Shown here: in pieces, positions 1 through 10,574 of the stretch
Position numbering within the stretch: the stretch's first letter is position 1
Layout: the number at the start of each line of letters is the position of its first letter
NCBI GenBank assembly: GCA_034440635.1
Contig: JAOTON010002206.1
Location: 1 to 64,000, forward strand
Origin: Lepas anatifera
Lineage: Eukaryota; Arthropoda; Thecostraca; Lepadidae
Length of the DNA: 64,000 bases
Reading direction: 5' to 3'
Notes under the pieces: generated by a model
Seen by the model: the letters and a program-made list of their open reading frames with translations, nothing else
What the model was told of the DNA's origin: nothing
Database searches by the model: none
Program-made: the position numbers and the translations under genes

Positions 1-2155
1 GCAACAACAGCGATCACCAGCTGAAGGGCAGTGTTCACTGACTGCGCAGATTAACAGCTGGCACGGAAGCCTGCCGCGGGCGCTGAGTCATCAGCGATGA
101 CATAATTATTTCTACCAACGGTCAGATTTACATGCTCAGGCGAGTAAGAGTAGGGGTGAGAGGGGGAGGTTATGGTAACCAACATCAGCGACTTAGCAGA
201 CACTGCAGTTACTGACATTGTGTCCGGGGCCCGCTGAGCGGCTGCAATGCAGGTAATGGAAGCTGCCACCTCCGAGAAGCTTTCATTACAGTGAACTGCT
301 CACAGGACAACTGGGAAATGACTGGTGAGGCCTTAAGGGTGCGTTACCCTCGACACATGCGCCACACGACATGACCCAGCAGAACTAATACCCTGTTTCC
401 CCAACAACAGATGTCAGGTCATTCGTTCATTCATCTTGATACACAGATCGCCCACGTGACATGTTGGTTGTAAACTGTAGTACGCTGCGCATTCCACGCA
501 TTACGACCCTTCAGGTGACCAAGAACCGCTGCGGGCAAGGTCAGACGCGTCGCAGTAACAGGTGCTCTCGCAGAGGCGGGCCCAGTATTTTTCCGAGGGC
601 AGCCTGCTATTGGGCAAATGTCTTGATTTCTCTAAATGAGAAAGCGGTTGCAGCTCGCACCATTGTCACCTGGGATGGACCAAAGCTAGCCAAATGGCAG
701 TTCAAGCATGGCTGTGAATTGGCTACGCTATTTGCGCTAGTTAGCAGCTAGTCAGCGGTAGGATCCGCGCCCATTTCCTACTTCCCACTTCGGCCACTGT
801 CGTGACGAAATGTTATGTTCTTGGCCCGCCTTGCGTCGGTGGGTCATCATTCTCCGCGCGTACACACACATCCACATACACATGGGCAGGGTGCCCGCAT
901 TTGTGACCGCCTTGGCGTATCTTAGGGATCCCCCGCCTCGTAGCGGTCATGGAAAGGGGTTCACTGACTCACTCACCCACCGAACCCTGAGGCGCGCAGC
1001 TCCATGTGTTTACCCAAGTATTTATTGTGGAACATTTTTTCTGGTGCTCGGAGAAGGGGTAGCGTTCTACCCCTGATCATGTGCGGAGTTGTCCTCACTG
1101 TGATCGAGAGGTGTTTCTGATTATAGGATAGTTTGTGTTGTAATCGACAATACACGTGTACGATCTCAATCCCGTCCAGACCCTTTCTGACCACATCAGT
1201 TCGACATAAACCAAAGCTTTTTAATGTATTTCAAGCAGTTTCCCAAGGTATAGGCCCTGACCTAGGGCAGGATCAAAAGATGATCTAAACAAGAGGCCGT
1301 CCATAAAGTACCTAAGGAAAAACAAGGGGTGGGAAGGCAGCGACCATTTTGTTAGACGTTACAACAGGGCGTAAGAAAGTATTACCATGAGGGAGGGGGA
1401 TTAAAATTATAAGAACACATGTTACGTAATTTATGGATAGGCCCTCAGATTTGACTTATAATTACCACTGATATGATTCAATGGAGTCCACACATCGTTA
1501 TCATTGAATTTTGGAATTTTTTGTGTGACCTTTTCATGAGGAGAGGAGCCGTGAGAGGTTCGTGTGAAAACGTGTCCTGATGTCCAAATAACCCTCACAT
1601 ACCTCCAGTCACGAGGCCATAGTTCCCTGATGTTAAGAGCTAAAGGCATGTTCTTGCAAAACACGCACAATAAAAGTTGTATAGTCCGTACCGATTTCCA
1701 AGAACTGAACGACGTTTCTGCAATATTCGGCAAGCATTATGGGATGATGCAACACGACTTCCCCGCGAAATTTCAGTGGGGTGTCATCGGCCTTTCAAGT
1801 AGTATTGTGATCATTTCAGGGAAGGCCCTAGTTCAATTGGACGAGAAAATATTATCTTGCTGGAAATTTATAGATTCAAGAATGACTTTTATGGAGTTTA
1901 AAGGACACAGAAAATACCGTAATATGTCAGGGTAGCAAAAATGTGTCTAAATCACAGCAAAAAGAGGAATACACGGTCATTTTGCTAAAGAAATTCCAAC
2001 ATCAGCAGCAAAATATTGCATCGGGCTTGAGCTTCAAGCACCGAGGGTGAAGACAGTTTACCGTTTGAAAATTCGGAACATTGAATGAGATAAAGCTGAT
2101 GGACTAAGGAACGGGACACGCAAGTCCTCACATGGCCACCCCAAAGTGGGAGAAT
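1..2155. other. No gene recognised
   Basis: I read both strands and found only short open frames of arbitrary composition, with no recognisable domain and no convincing splice-bounded exon. The stretch is mixed single-copy-looking DNA without clear terminal repeats. If the AP-1 mu gene at 10.6-14.7 kb is intact, its missing C-terminal exons must lie to its left; I did not find them here, so this may be intron or intergenic DNA. Confidence 0.5.
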
Positions 2156-2159
2156 CAAT

Positions 2160-2290
2160 CACGGATCCAGGGGTGCAAAGGGGGCACGTGCCTCCTTCGT
2201 TCGACCCTCAGTGCCCCTGAAATGGTCGCGGCGCCCCTCTGAAAGATCGATGGCTCCCCCTGAAAGGTCGCTAGTCAGCAGCCTCGGCGA
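2160..2290 (+). mobile_element. hAT-like MITE fragment (GGATCC-type)
   Basis: The stretch begins with CACGGATCCAGGGGTGCAAAG and continues with spaced 'GCCCCTGAAATGGTCG'-like blocks. The same order of blocks is seen, reversed, at 56714-56998 and, degenerate, at 51237-51360, so this is a dispersed repeat. The GGATCC(A/G)-containing terminus is shared with the MITEs at 30214 and 31763. The right end is not found, so the copy is truncated or too diverged. Confidence 0.55.
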
Positions 2291-3051
2291 TAACAGGTGC
2301 TGGCAGAATATGACACAGAAATCTGACTCACACAATTGTTTGCCTTTTCTTATGAGGAGTGTACTATGGGGACACACTAATTGAGTGAATTTCTGCCCTG
2401 TGGTCGTCGTCGTCATTTTTCCACTCTGCTCCCGGGACATCGCCGCTTTCTTTTCCCCTGAAAGTTATTGTCATTCCAGTTCATGGCGGCCAGAAATTTG
2501 TCTTACTGATATTGGTAGAGCCTAATGTTCTGCCGTTTGTATTCCTCTGACAGGAGAGTGTCATCCTTGACCATGGCGATGGAGCCACAATGATCAAAAT
2601 CATAGAATGCTTAGTAGAGAATGACACCCAGACGCTCTGAATTTCCCATTTACCTTTTTCTTTCTCACTGTTGGACCCACTTTTCTAGTGGATTTATTTT
2701 GGCATAATTCAATAATCCTAGTGTATATAAAATCATCTAGTGTGGAAGGAAGGAAACATTGGATGAAAAATGCGCAAACCTTAAGTAAGGGATGCAATTG
2801 AGTTTAAACTAACTCCTACAATATTACACCGTTTGAACTTGCCACTCGTCTACCATATGTTCAAACGTGAATTTTACACTCAGTATCCCAGTGCAAAACC
2901 ATTTTTGAGACACTGCGGAGTGGGGCGCTGCGACATCCCAAAGATTAGCCAGCATACTAAACGCTCACGTCGGTAAAAACACCGTCTTGGGTCAACTAGG
3001 CTATTTGACGCAAATCAGATACAATCTAACAACGTATTCTTCCTTTGTACT
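2291..3051. other. No feature recognised
   Basis: No coding exon, tandem array or paired termini seen. The right edge is the TTAA that bounds the next element. Confidence 0.45.
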
Positions 3052-3055
3052 TTAA

Positions 3056-4077
3056 CCCGCGCCCCACCGGGGGTCCGGCGCCACCTTCGCCCCACCGGGG
3101 GCCATCGATGGCCCCCCTCTAACTCCGAAAATATGGGCGTTAGCGCAAATCTGCAAAGTGCATTAGAAGGCTGGCGTGAATTCAGTAAGAAATTACTTCA
3201 CATGTTTTAGCGCTCAGGTCAATGGCTTGACCTCCAGAGGTCAAATTAGGTCAAAATCGGCTATTTTCACTCAAATATGCAATGCTTAAGCAAACTGGGC
3301 ATAACTCTTATGCCGTTAGAGCTATTGAGATGTGATAAATTCCATTGGATAGGAAAATTCAAGACCTTTATCTGCTATGCGGAACGTAATGACCTCCCGC
3401 AAGTGTTTTGACATCCAGAGGTCACCTCGTGACCTTATATGACCTGAGGTCACGAAGGTCAGAAGGTGACTTTGTCGTATATCAAATGAAAGCCAGTGAC
3501 GAAACATACACGATGGTGTTTGATTCAGCGCTCAAGCTTTATATAGGTCAAAAGTTATTGTCCAAATACTGTTTTTGACTCCTGGTGAACTTGAATGACC
3601 TTGGAGAGGTCAGAGGGCAAATATAGCCCCCTGGAATCCGTGAAAGGGTGTCCAAGAACGCTTCTCTGATCAAGCCGAGCAATTTAAATTGTTTTTGTGA
3701 CTTTTAGATCATAAGACAGCTTTTCCCCATGCTTTTTCAATAGGAGAGGTCACCTCGTGACCTGACCTCAGGTCACGAAATAGAAAAATCCCGGATATAC
3801 ACCTTGTAGACCCTGGAGGGGTCATGAAGTTTAGGAAGTTTCAAATCGATCGACTTCGAAATGTAGCTCTTACAGAGCTCTAAAGTTGAAGTGAGGTGAC
3901 CTTGGTTGACCGCGTCTGGTGACATGAACTTGGGTGGCCCGGGGTAAAAAATTTCAGGGATGATGGGAAAATGATGCAGTGAGAGGTAGAGCCCTCAACC
4001 GTGGTGCTGCGCCTCGTCGTTTTTCTGCTATCCTGGAAAAACCTTAGGGGGCCATCCATGGCCCCGGTGGGGGAGGG
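3056..4077 (+). mobile_element. TTAA-flanked element, family 1, copy A (AGGTCA-rich)
   Basis: The 1022-bp unit is bounded by TTAA on both sides (3052-3055 and 4078-4081), and its ends are inverted GC-rich repeats: CCCGCGCCCCACCGGGG at left and CCCCGGTGGGGGAGGG at right. A perfect 20-bp palindrome, GGGGGCCATCGATGGCCCCC, lies just inside the left end. TTAA duplication with CCC-type ends is known from piggyBac elements, so I infer a non-autonomous piggyBac-like element; no transposase is present. The interior holds about 18 exact AGGTCA or TGACCT hexamers (for example 3216, 3228, 3238, 3248, 3419, 3430, 3440, 3447, 3456), where about 0.5 would be expected by chance. Other copies: 20766-27896 (interrupted), 27907-28929 (reverse), 53947-54912. 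Confidence 0.8.
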
Positions 4078-4081
4078 TTAA

Positions 4082-4575
4082 TTATACTTGGAACGCTCTA
4101 TTACGTCAATATTATTTGAAAAATACACCCACATAACTTTCCGGTAAGATTTTGATGAGCTGCGAATATGAAACATTAACTTCAGGCTGATTTTAGACCG
4201 CAGACGGTGACCTGATTGCGACGAAATTTTGAACGGATGCCCAAAATTAACCAAATAATGAGCAATTTTCGGGGGCATTTTTAAACAAAAGTGTGCACAC
4301 TATAAAGTCATATTGCTTATCAAAACACCAACTCAGCAACATTCCATATGTAAGAAGATTCATGAAGGCTCACATTGTCCAGTTGCAGAACGGTGTGCGC
4401 CATCCAGCGTCGGCCAGGCAGGTCGCAACTGGCCAGAAAGTAAGAAGGACCATACAATTTTAGCTTCCAACTCTGACAATACATTTTCCACAGCAAAACG
4501 GAAAGCTAACCAGATTCTGACCCATTTTTGCTACCAGTTAAGAACACTAGAATATTCCCTATGCCCCCAAATCCG
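4082..4575. other. Spacer between two TTAA elements
   Basis: About 490 bp separate the two TTAA elements. The 88-codon frame at 4313-4579 has no recognisable domain, and I do not consider it a gene. Confidence 0.45.
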
Positions 4576-4579
4576 TTAA

Positions 4580-5583
4580 CACACACCCCGCTGGGGGGGC
4601 GAAATTCACCCCCTCCTGGTTTTCCCAGATATCTCCAACATTAAGAGACGCAGAACAACAAAACTTACAGTAGCTTATCCCTGATGAATTTTACACATCT
4701 GACCAAATTTTTGAGTTAAGGTCATGTCAGGTCAAGGAGCTATTCAGGGTCAAGTGACCCGACCTCAAAACCTAAAATTACGAGTTTGAAGCAGCGCCCA
4801 GGGAACATTAGCAGACTGATCAGTTTGAAACTTCCACAATATGGTAAGGCCATTAGGGTCTACAAACCTGCTATCTCGGAATTGTGATTTTGTTGACTTA
4901 AGGTGGGGTCAATTTTTGGTCACCCCATTATAAGTCTAAGGTGAAAATAGAATGGGCTCGTTTACCGTAAATTCTGGATAGATAAAGCTGAAAATCCTCA
5001 AAACGTCCATTCTTACCACGATCTTGACCATAAAGTTGAGTTTTTGAGCATCTGACCTCTCAAAGGTCATATCAGGTCACGGGAGAAGAGAGAGAGATTG
5101 TTTTGCCAATAACTTGTCACTGAATTGAGATAAAGCTCCCATTTTGCTTGCATTGTGCTTATATTGTCACGGGGAGTCGATTGATATGCAACATGACCAT
5201 ATCAGGTCACTCCGTGACCCTGACCTAGGTCGAGGTCAGGTCATTTTGATTATTTGACCTAGCAAGGTCATATTATGCATCATTGAATTTGCCGCGATGA
5301 GAGGAATCCAATGATGCATAAATATTTGCTCTAGCACCCCTGAGGGTAGATCTAGAGAGGGAAACGTACACTGCTCTGTGGTAAGCCTATGGAGCCTTCT
5401 TTGACCTATGCTGACCTCAATATTGACCTGGCATTAAAATTATTCCCATAAATCTCTTCGTCTTGTCAAGAGCTTTCGAACGTTGCCTGTAATTTTCCTT
5501 TAGCTTTCGTGGGGAGCGAGATACGGAGGGGGGCGAAACCCCCAGCGGGGCGCGTCATGCAAGGGACCCCAGCGGGGCGCGTG
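4580..5583 (+). mobile_element. TTAA-flanked element, family 2, copy C1 (AGGTCA-rich)
   Basis: The 1004-bp unit lies between TTAA at 4576-4579 and TTAA at 5584-5587. The left end reads CACACACCCCGCTGGGG and the right end CCCCAGCGGGGCGCGTG, an inverted pair; the right end carries the block CCCAGCGGGGCGCGT twice. The interior is not alignable by eye with family 1 but has the same hexamer crowding: AGGTCA-tgtc-AGGTCA near 4722, TGACCT-ctcaa-AGGTCA-tatc-AGGTCA near 5055, TGACCT-agca-AGGTCA near 5257 and TGACCT-atgc-TGACCT near 5402. Two further copies, with the same arrays in the same order, lie at 21372 and 22588. No coding capacity is seen. Confidence 0.8.
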
Positions 5584-5587
5584 TTAA

Positions 5588-6150
5588 AAACGAAATATAA
5601 ATTTTGCTGGAAGTGAAGTGGCCTAGCCTCAGCAGAGGCTCTTTTTGTGATTTCCGCCTTTTAGCTACCCTCACTGGTCCACAAGAGAACGTAAGACTTG
5701 AAAGAAAGGACGTGATTGAAATGTGGTCACCAGACGGAATGAGCTTCCGAGCGACAGCAAGGAATTGAACGCAGGAATGCATTTTACAAATTACGACTTT
5801 GTGCTGAATCTATTTTGGATGCCATGAAGAATAAACTCCACCCGTCCCGTTGGATCTATGGGACCAATTGGAACAAGTATCACATCGGGAGATTCATGAT
5901 TTCCGGTATTGTTGTATAGGCATAAAACCGCATCCATGACGTTGACGGAGTAGGGTCTTCACATAAGTGACTATTTTGGGGTTCAAAACATAACACCATG
6001 TGCTAGCCATCGGCTCAGTATGATCCTCAGTCCCTCTGATCATGCTATGATTTATTAGTCAGTCATATAATTAGATAATTACAGCAATCGTAAAGTAAAA
6101 ATCCAGGTAGAATTCGCAAAGCTCCATTCATGTTTTTAATGTGACTCCTA
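5588..6150. other. No feature recognised
   Basis: About 560 bp between a TTAA element and the dispersed repeat R4. The short open frame at 5555-5782 overlaps the element end and has no recognisable content. Confidence 0.45.
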
Positions 6151-6151
6151 G

Positions 6152-6341
6152 CATGGGGCCGAAAGCAGGGGGACGCGTCTCCCCTGTTGGCCAACCAGGG
6201 GGGATGTCCCCCAAAAATTTTGGGTCAATCGTCATTAATGCTTTCAAGTACCGAATATGCTCAAAATTCGCCTCCCCGGTCAGCAGCAGCCTGGGTCCGT
6301 CCCCCTGCAAAAATTCAGTGGCGGCACCCCTGCTTCTTAGG
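6152..6341 (+). repeat. Dispersed repeat R4, copy 1
   Basis: About 190 bp running from ATGGGGCCGAAAGCAGGGGG to GCGGCACCCCTGCTTC is repeated in reverse at 29198-29394. Both copies contain the stretch CTGTTGGCCAACCAGGGGG, which is centred on the palindrome TTGGCCAA, and both contain a shared 'TCGCCTCCCC(C)GGTCAGC' block. The family is unknown to me; the GC-rich paired ends suggest a small DNA transposon. Confidence 0.65.
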
Positions 6342-6422
6342 AAATACAAATGTGTGATAACTGAAAAGTGTTGTCCCAATGTACTAAGTATGCGGAGAAA
6401 AGTTGGCAGCAGCATTGTTATT

Positions 6423-6783
6423 ATGAGCTCAGTGGTGTTGAAATTGACCATTATCTGCCAGATTATTATTTTTATTTTAGATCTAAATTCAGACTGGAAG
6501 TATAGATACAGTAATAATCGGAGCTTTCGACTTCAAGTCATCTTCAGCAATGATACATTTTTGAGCACAAAATTCAAAAAGACAAGCACACGCTTAGGAG
6601 CAACCACTTTTTCCTGCAGAATAAAAACACGCATTCATACACAGTATACATATCAATATTTTCTTTCCTAAAACAGTTATATATATATATTTTTTTTACA
6701 TATATCACGCATCACAAGACCAACTAGATTTTTGCTTTGTAATTATTATTATATATAGGATTTGTGGGTGATAGGCCAAGAAG
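6423..6783 (-). repeat. Left inverted arm of Penelope-like element (pseudo-LTR)
   Basis: This 361-bp segment is the near-perfect reverse complement of 7761-8120: the left begins ATGAGCTCAGTGGTG and ends GGCCAAGAAG, while the right begins CTTCTTGGCC and ends CACCACTGAGCTCAT. Penelope-like elements are known to carry long terminal repeats (pLTRs), often with an inverted extra copy at one end, and this arrangement fits. Differences are a few substitutions and small indels, mainly in a TA-rich run, so the two arms are still young relative to each other. Confidence 0.8.
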
Positions 6784-6864
6784 CTGACCTTTGTAATGAG
6801 TCAAACTTTGTAATGAGTCAAACTAAGCTTTTTCAATCAATGGAACTCCTACAATCCTGCCATA

Positions 6865-7139
6865 AAATTCACCATGGAACATGCACAAGACCCAGGGACT
6901 ATAGCTTTTTTGGATACCCTTATCACAGTAAAACATAGTTTTATTCTACAGAACTCTACATGAAACCTATGACAGCACCAATAATCCTTCCTTTTGATTC
7001 CGCCCACCCTATGTCAACCAAAAGAAACATTCTACATACACAGATAACTAGAGCAATCCGCTGCTCATCCGACACAGTAGCTAAAGAACGTAGCATAGAA
7101 AAAATAGCTAGACTTTTCTCGCTCAATGGTTACCCTTAA
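6865..7139 (+). pseudogene. Penelope-like reverse transcriptase, C-terminal remnant
   Basis: Translation in two overlapping frames gives the end of a Penelope-type reverse transcriptase. Frame one (6865-6963) reads KFTMEHAQDPGTIAFLDTLI, matching the family's 'FTME...G.LPFLD' block. It stops at 6961, and the sequence resumes from 6957 in another frame with a 'YMKPMTAPIILPFDSAHP' block that corresponds to the family's 'YRKPT.TD.YL.F.S.HP'; it ends at a stop at 7137. The catalytic core upstream (the part with the YADD-type box) is missing, so this is a 5'-truncated, frameshifted copy with no RT function. It leads directly into the GIY-YIG frame at 7259. Confidence 0.75.
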
Positions 7140-7258
7140 AAGCTCATCACCAGCACCATACGATCATGTACAAGGAATTCTGCATCAAATGATTCTACAA
7201 CTCGTAAGTCACACAATAGCCCTACAAGAACAAAAAAAGTCGTACTGATGTCATTTAC

Positions 7259-7795
7259 ATGCGCCTGCCGTTCGTTAATGATACACTGTCTAAGCGGATA
7301 CAAGGAATCATCAGAGCCTCAAAATTACCCATCCGCATATCCTGGACTTCCGGAACTCCCCTAAAACAAAAACTGATACGATCTGCTCTGATGCATCCTC
7401 CCTGTCCAGCTGGAAACAAACACTGTCATGCTTGTGAGTGTGGCCTTCGGGGCAAATGTATGACCCGGCTCGTTGTTTATCAGGCCACCTGCACTAAATG
7501 TGAGCAGTTAGGGAATGTCCATTCATATGTAGGCGAGAGCAAAAGACCCATTAGGTACCGTCTAAACGAACATTTAGGTGATGGAGTGGACACGCCCTTC
7601 GGTGATCATATATTACACTATCATAAAGACCTAAGTGATGATGAAATTAATTCCCTATTTCGGATCGAAATTTTAAGTGTTAACCGGGACGTCGCAGAAA
7701 CGAAAATCAAGGAATCCATTTTTATACGTGATCTTGAACCCAAAATGAATACCATGTCTGCTTCTTGGCCTATCACCCACAAATCCTATATATAA
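7259..7795 (+). CDS. GIY-YIG endonuclease domain of a Penelope-like retroelement
   Basis: A 178-residue open frame encodes the C-terminal nuclease of a Penelope-like element, the domain that nicks target DNA for retrotransposition. Residues 49-67 hold a cysteine/histidine-rich stretch (CPAGNKHCHACECGLRGKC) of the kind found in the linker before the nuclease in Penelope proteins. The GIY position reads VVY (72-74) and the YIG position YVG (90-92); R97, the E-H pair at 104-105, H117, a glutamate near 147 and the closing N164 follow in the expected order. The frame begins after the stop at 7137, so the ATG at 7259 is simply the first one open and is not a real start. Its last residues run into the right inverted arm. 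The frame is intact, but the element as a whole is dead. It is not a host nuclease gene. Confidence 0.8.
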   Translation: MRLPFVNDTLSKRIQGIIRASKLPIRISWTSGTPLKQKLIRSALMHPPCPAGNKHCHACECGLRGKCMTRLVVYQATCTKCEQLGNVHSYVGESKRPIRYRLNEHLGDGVDTPFGDHILHYHKDLSDDEINSLFRIEILSVNRDVAETKIKESIFIRDLEPKMNTMSASWPITHKSYI

Positions 7796-8120
7796 TAATA
7801 ATTACAAAGCAAAAATCTAGTTGGTCTTGTGATGCGTGATATATGTAAAAAAAATATATATATAACTGTTTTAGGAAAGAAAATATTGATATGTATACTG
7901 TGTATGAATGCGTGTTTTTATTCTGCAGGAAGAAGTGGTTGCTCCTAAGCGTGTGCTTCTCTTTTTGAATTTTTGTGCTCAAAAATGTATCATTGCTGAA
8001 GATGACTTGAAGTCGAAAGCTCCGATTATTACTGTATCTATTCTTTCAGTGTGAATTTAGATCTAAAATAAAAATAATAATTTGGCAGATAATGGTCAAT
8101 TTCAACACCACTGAGCTCAT
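7761..8120 (+). repeat. Right inverted arm of Penelope-like element (pseudo-LTR)
   Basis: This is the partner of 6423-6783, in opposite orientation. The coding part (6784-7760) is the 977-bp loop between the arms. As in other Penelope elements, the end of the coding frame lies inside this repeat (stop at 7793-7795). The sequence following the arm, TTGTCCCAATGT near 8124, also occurs at 6372, so the repeated unit may extend slightly beyond the stated edge. Confidence 0.8.
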
Positions 8121-10574
8121 CATTGTCCCAATGTCTTACTCCTACCCAATTAAAAATTGTTTTATTCTATCCATGGTGTGTTTTATAGCACAAAAATAAT
8201 GCATGATTGTTTTGATTTAAAACACCAGTCCCATAAAAATCCGAATTTTGCTATGGCCTAGCTTCGGCTGTTTTCGACCTAAAAATCACCCCCTGAGCAA
8301 GGCTCCCCTGTACAGGTAAACACTCCCGTCTGACTTTTTGTCTCCCTCTTTCTCTCTCTCTCTCTCCTCGGTAGTTTAGTCATTCTAAAATTCCCACATA
8401 TTTTTTCTGGGGAACGTTTGCAAGCCCAAATCAGCTATTTTCGTCTCATTACCACAATATTATTTTATAAAACAAGTTGCTATTTCTCTGGGTAATTGAA
8501 TACAGAAGTTACCGAAATATCATCAATCATGATTGAATAATTGGTCGGGTGAAGTCTGATGCTTTCGAGCTCAGTCTGGTGATTGTAAAAGCACTGATCA
8601 TGGTTTTTGAGGGACAGCAAATTGTTAGACTGACTTAAAATGATGGAACATCAGCTGCTAGATTTCACTTCTGGGTACGAGGAGGTACGAGGCACCCTTA
8701 TAGATTGCTGGCAGTTTTTCAAAGACAAAAACTCATTGAAACCTCGTTGTAGCTGACCTCTCGCTTGCTTAGATTATCGATCCAATTAGAGAACACCTTG
8801 CTGAGATTACTGAATGTGGGGGGCGGTAAAAACCGAACCAGTTTTGATGCCCGGGATCATGTAATATTAGTAAGGGTCAATCCCATTGTTTTTCTTTACA
8901 ATGCCTTCATATTTCCCCATTTAAAATACTTGATTTGAAAACACGGTAGTCAAAGTCCATGAAAACTCTATGGCTGTGACGGATCCAGAAGGGAGGGGCA
9001 AAAGGAATTCAACCCCCCAACGGGAAAGCTCGGAATAAACTACGTCTTTGCCCCCCCCACACACACACACACACACACACAGCGATCGACCTCCTTTTGC
9101 CTTGACTCCTCTTGAGTTCATAAGCAAGATTTTTGTTCCTTCAACTCTAAACTTCAAACAGAACCAGTCAACTTTAGTGTAAACATTGGGCTTTGGATAA
9201 CAAAAACCAACCATCTTGTGCGTATATTTTTCACCCCGTCACGGTTTTGTTTGCCTTTCGCCTTGGATATCCCCAAAAGTTACCGTCAAGTTATATTGCA
9301 GCAACATTTTTCACAGCGTGACGTTTTTTGTTGCGACTTTGGCTTGCCCCCCAAACCGACCGGTTAGATCCGGCACTGCTCAATGAGACGTCCTTGTCCA
9401 CTCAGCAGGGCCTGAGCAGCTGGATCATGTCCCCAGTCGGCTGCCACGTGACTGGCACGCGCCCGGGGCGCAGAGGCACCGGTCACGCCGGTAAACAGGT
9501 GTCCGTGTGCCAGTGGCGTGGCCAGGGGTGACCAGGCTATAGGCTCTCCTTTTGTTCAATATTTCCTATCAGCGTTCGTGAATGTATTCACTTTGACTTC
9601 AAACTGCAGATTCTCTGCTATCAACTACCTTCATGAATTTCTGGCTGTGCCACTGCTCCCGTCCAATTCACCAAAGCATGAATGAACAGACATACCACAG
9701 CGGCCACTCATGCGAATCCGGTACTGCCAGTGTCATCTATTGGGAAAGTTTTATAAAACTTGAAATAACTTTTTCGCCGAGCCTTTTTTGGTTTTGATTC
9801 TGTATGGAAATTGTATAGAGGAGATAGCCGCAAAACTCTGTTGTTTCCGTTTTTCCGATTTTTACCCTGAATTTTTGGAAAACGCTTTTAAATTTTAGCT
9901 TCTCATATCTTTCTTATAAGGCAAAAATTCAAAAAAGTACAACAACAGAGTTGTGAAGACTGGCTCCTAGAACATAGGCCCACCCACACCATTTCAATGA
10001 TTATATCTTGTAAAAAGTTATTCAAACTTTAAGTTTGAGAAATATGAAAAAGAAAGTCAAATTGTACAAAAACTAGAAATGCTTCAGGCTTGAAAAGCAA
10101 CTGTCGTAAGGATACACTTGTTATCTACTTCTGGTGAAAAAATAACGACGATAGCCACGTTACTTTACGAGATATTTCACGAAATATGCTCCCATAGGGT
10201 TAACATTGATAACGCACCCTTAACAAGGCGGCCGTTAGAGGTCAGAGCTGCTGCGGGATGCTGACTTCAGGGCTGGTTGCGGGGTTGTTGACATGGCGGA
10301 TGCTTTAACGAAACCTGTTTTCAAAAGTAAGATACCGACCCCGTGGTTCGTGGCAAGCTCACTGGAACCCTCACAAACAGTTCAACTGCACAACATGACT
10401 ACGCAATGACGTGGGCAACCATCAAGCACCTGTGATTTCAGCAAGCTTGTCGTAATACAAAGCGACTACAAATATATTAGCTCACATCACAAACAGCGCA
10501 CAACCTGCATCCAAACTGACACGCCCTACACACCCCTGTCTCAGCTGGGGTGCGATACACTGCACCGCTCTGAC
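8121..10574. other. Non-coding stretch with simple repeats
   Basis: No exon is recognised. It contains a short (TC)n run at 8344-8367 and a (CA)n run at 9059-9081. If AP-1 mu is complete, this is its next intron on the minus strand, because the codon split at 10575 calls for a further exon to the left. Confidence 0.5.
9059..9081. repeat. (CA)n microsatellite
   Basis: Eleven to twelve CA units in a row follow a run of cytosines. Confidence 0.9.

Noticed and set aside
3140..5500. CRISPR-like array (regularly recurring short repeats)
   Set aside because: The AGGTCA words occur in both orientations with short variable gaps, without constant repeat/spacer lengths, in a eukaryotic genome.
6141..6671. 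176-codon frame overlapping R4 and the left Penelope arm
   Set aside because: It crosses two unrelated repeats and shows no domain; open by chance.
7259..7795. Host GIY-YIG nuclease gene (SLX1-like)
   Set aside because: Preceded by Penelope RT remnants, flanked by the element's inverted arms, and bearing the Penelope-type Cys/His linker, so it is retroelement-derived.
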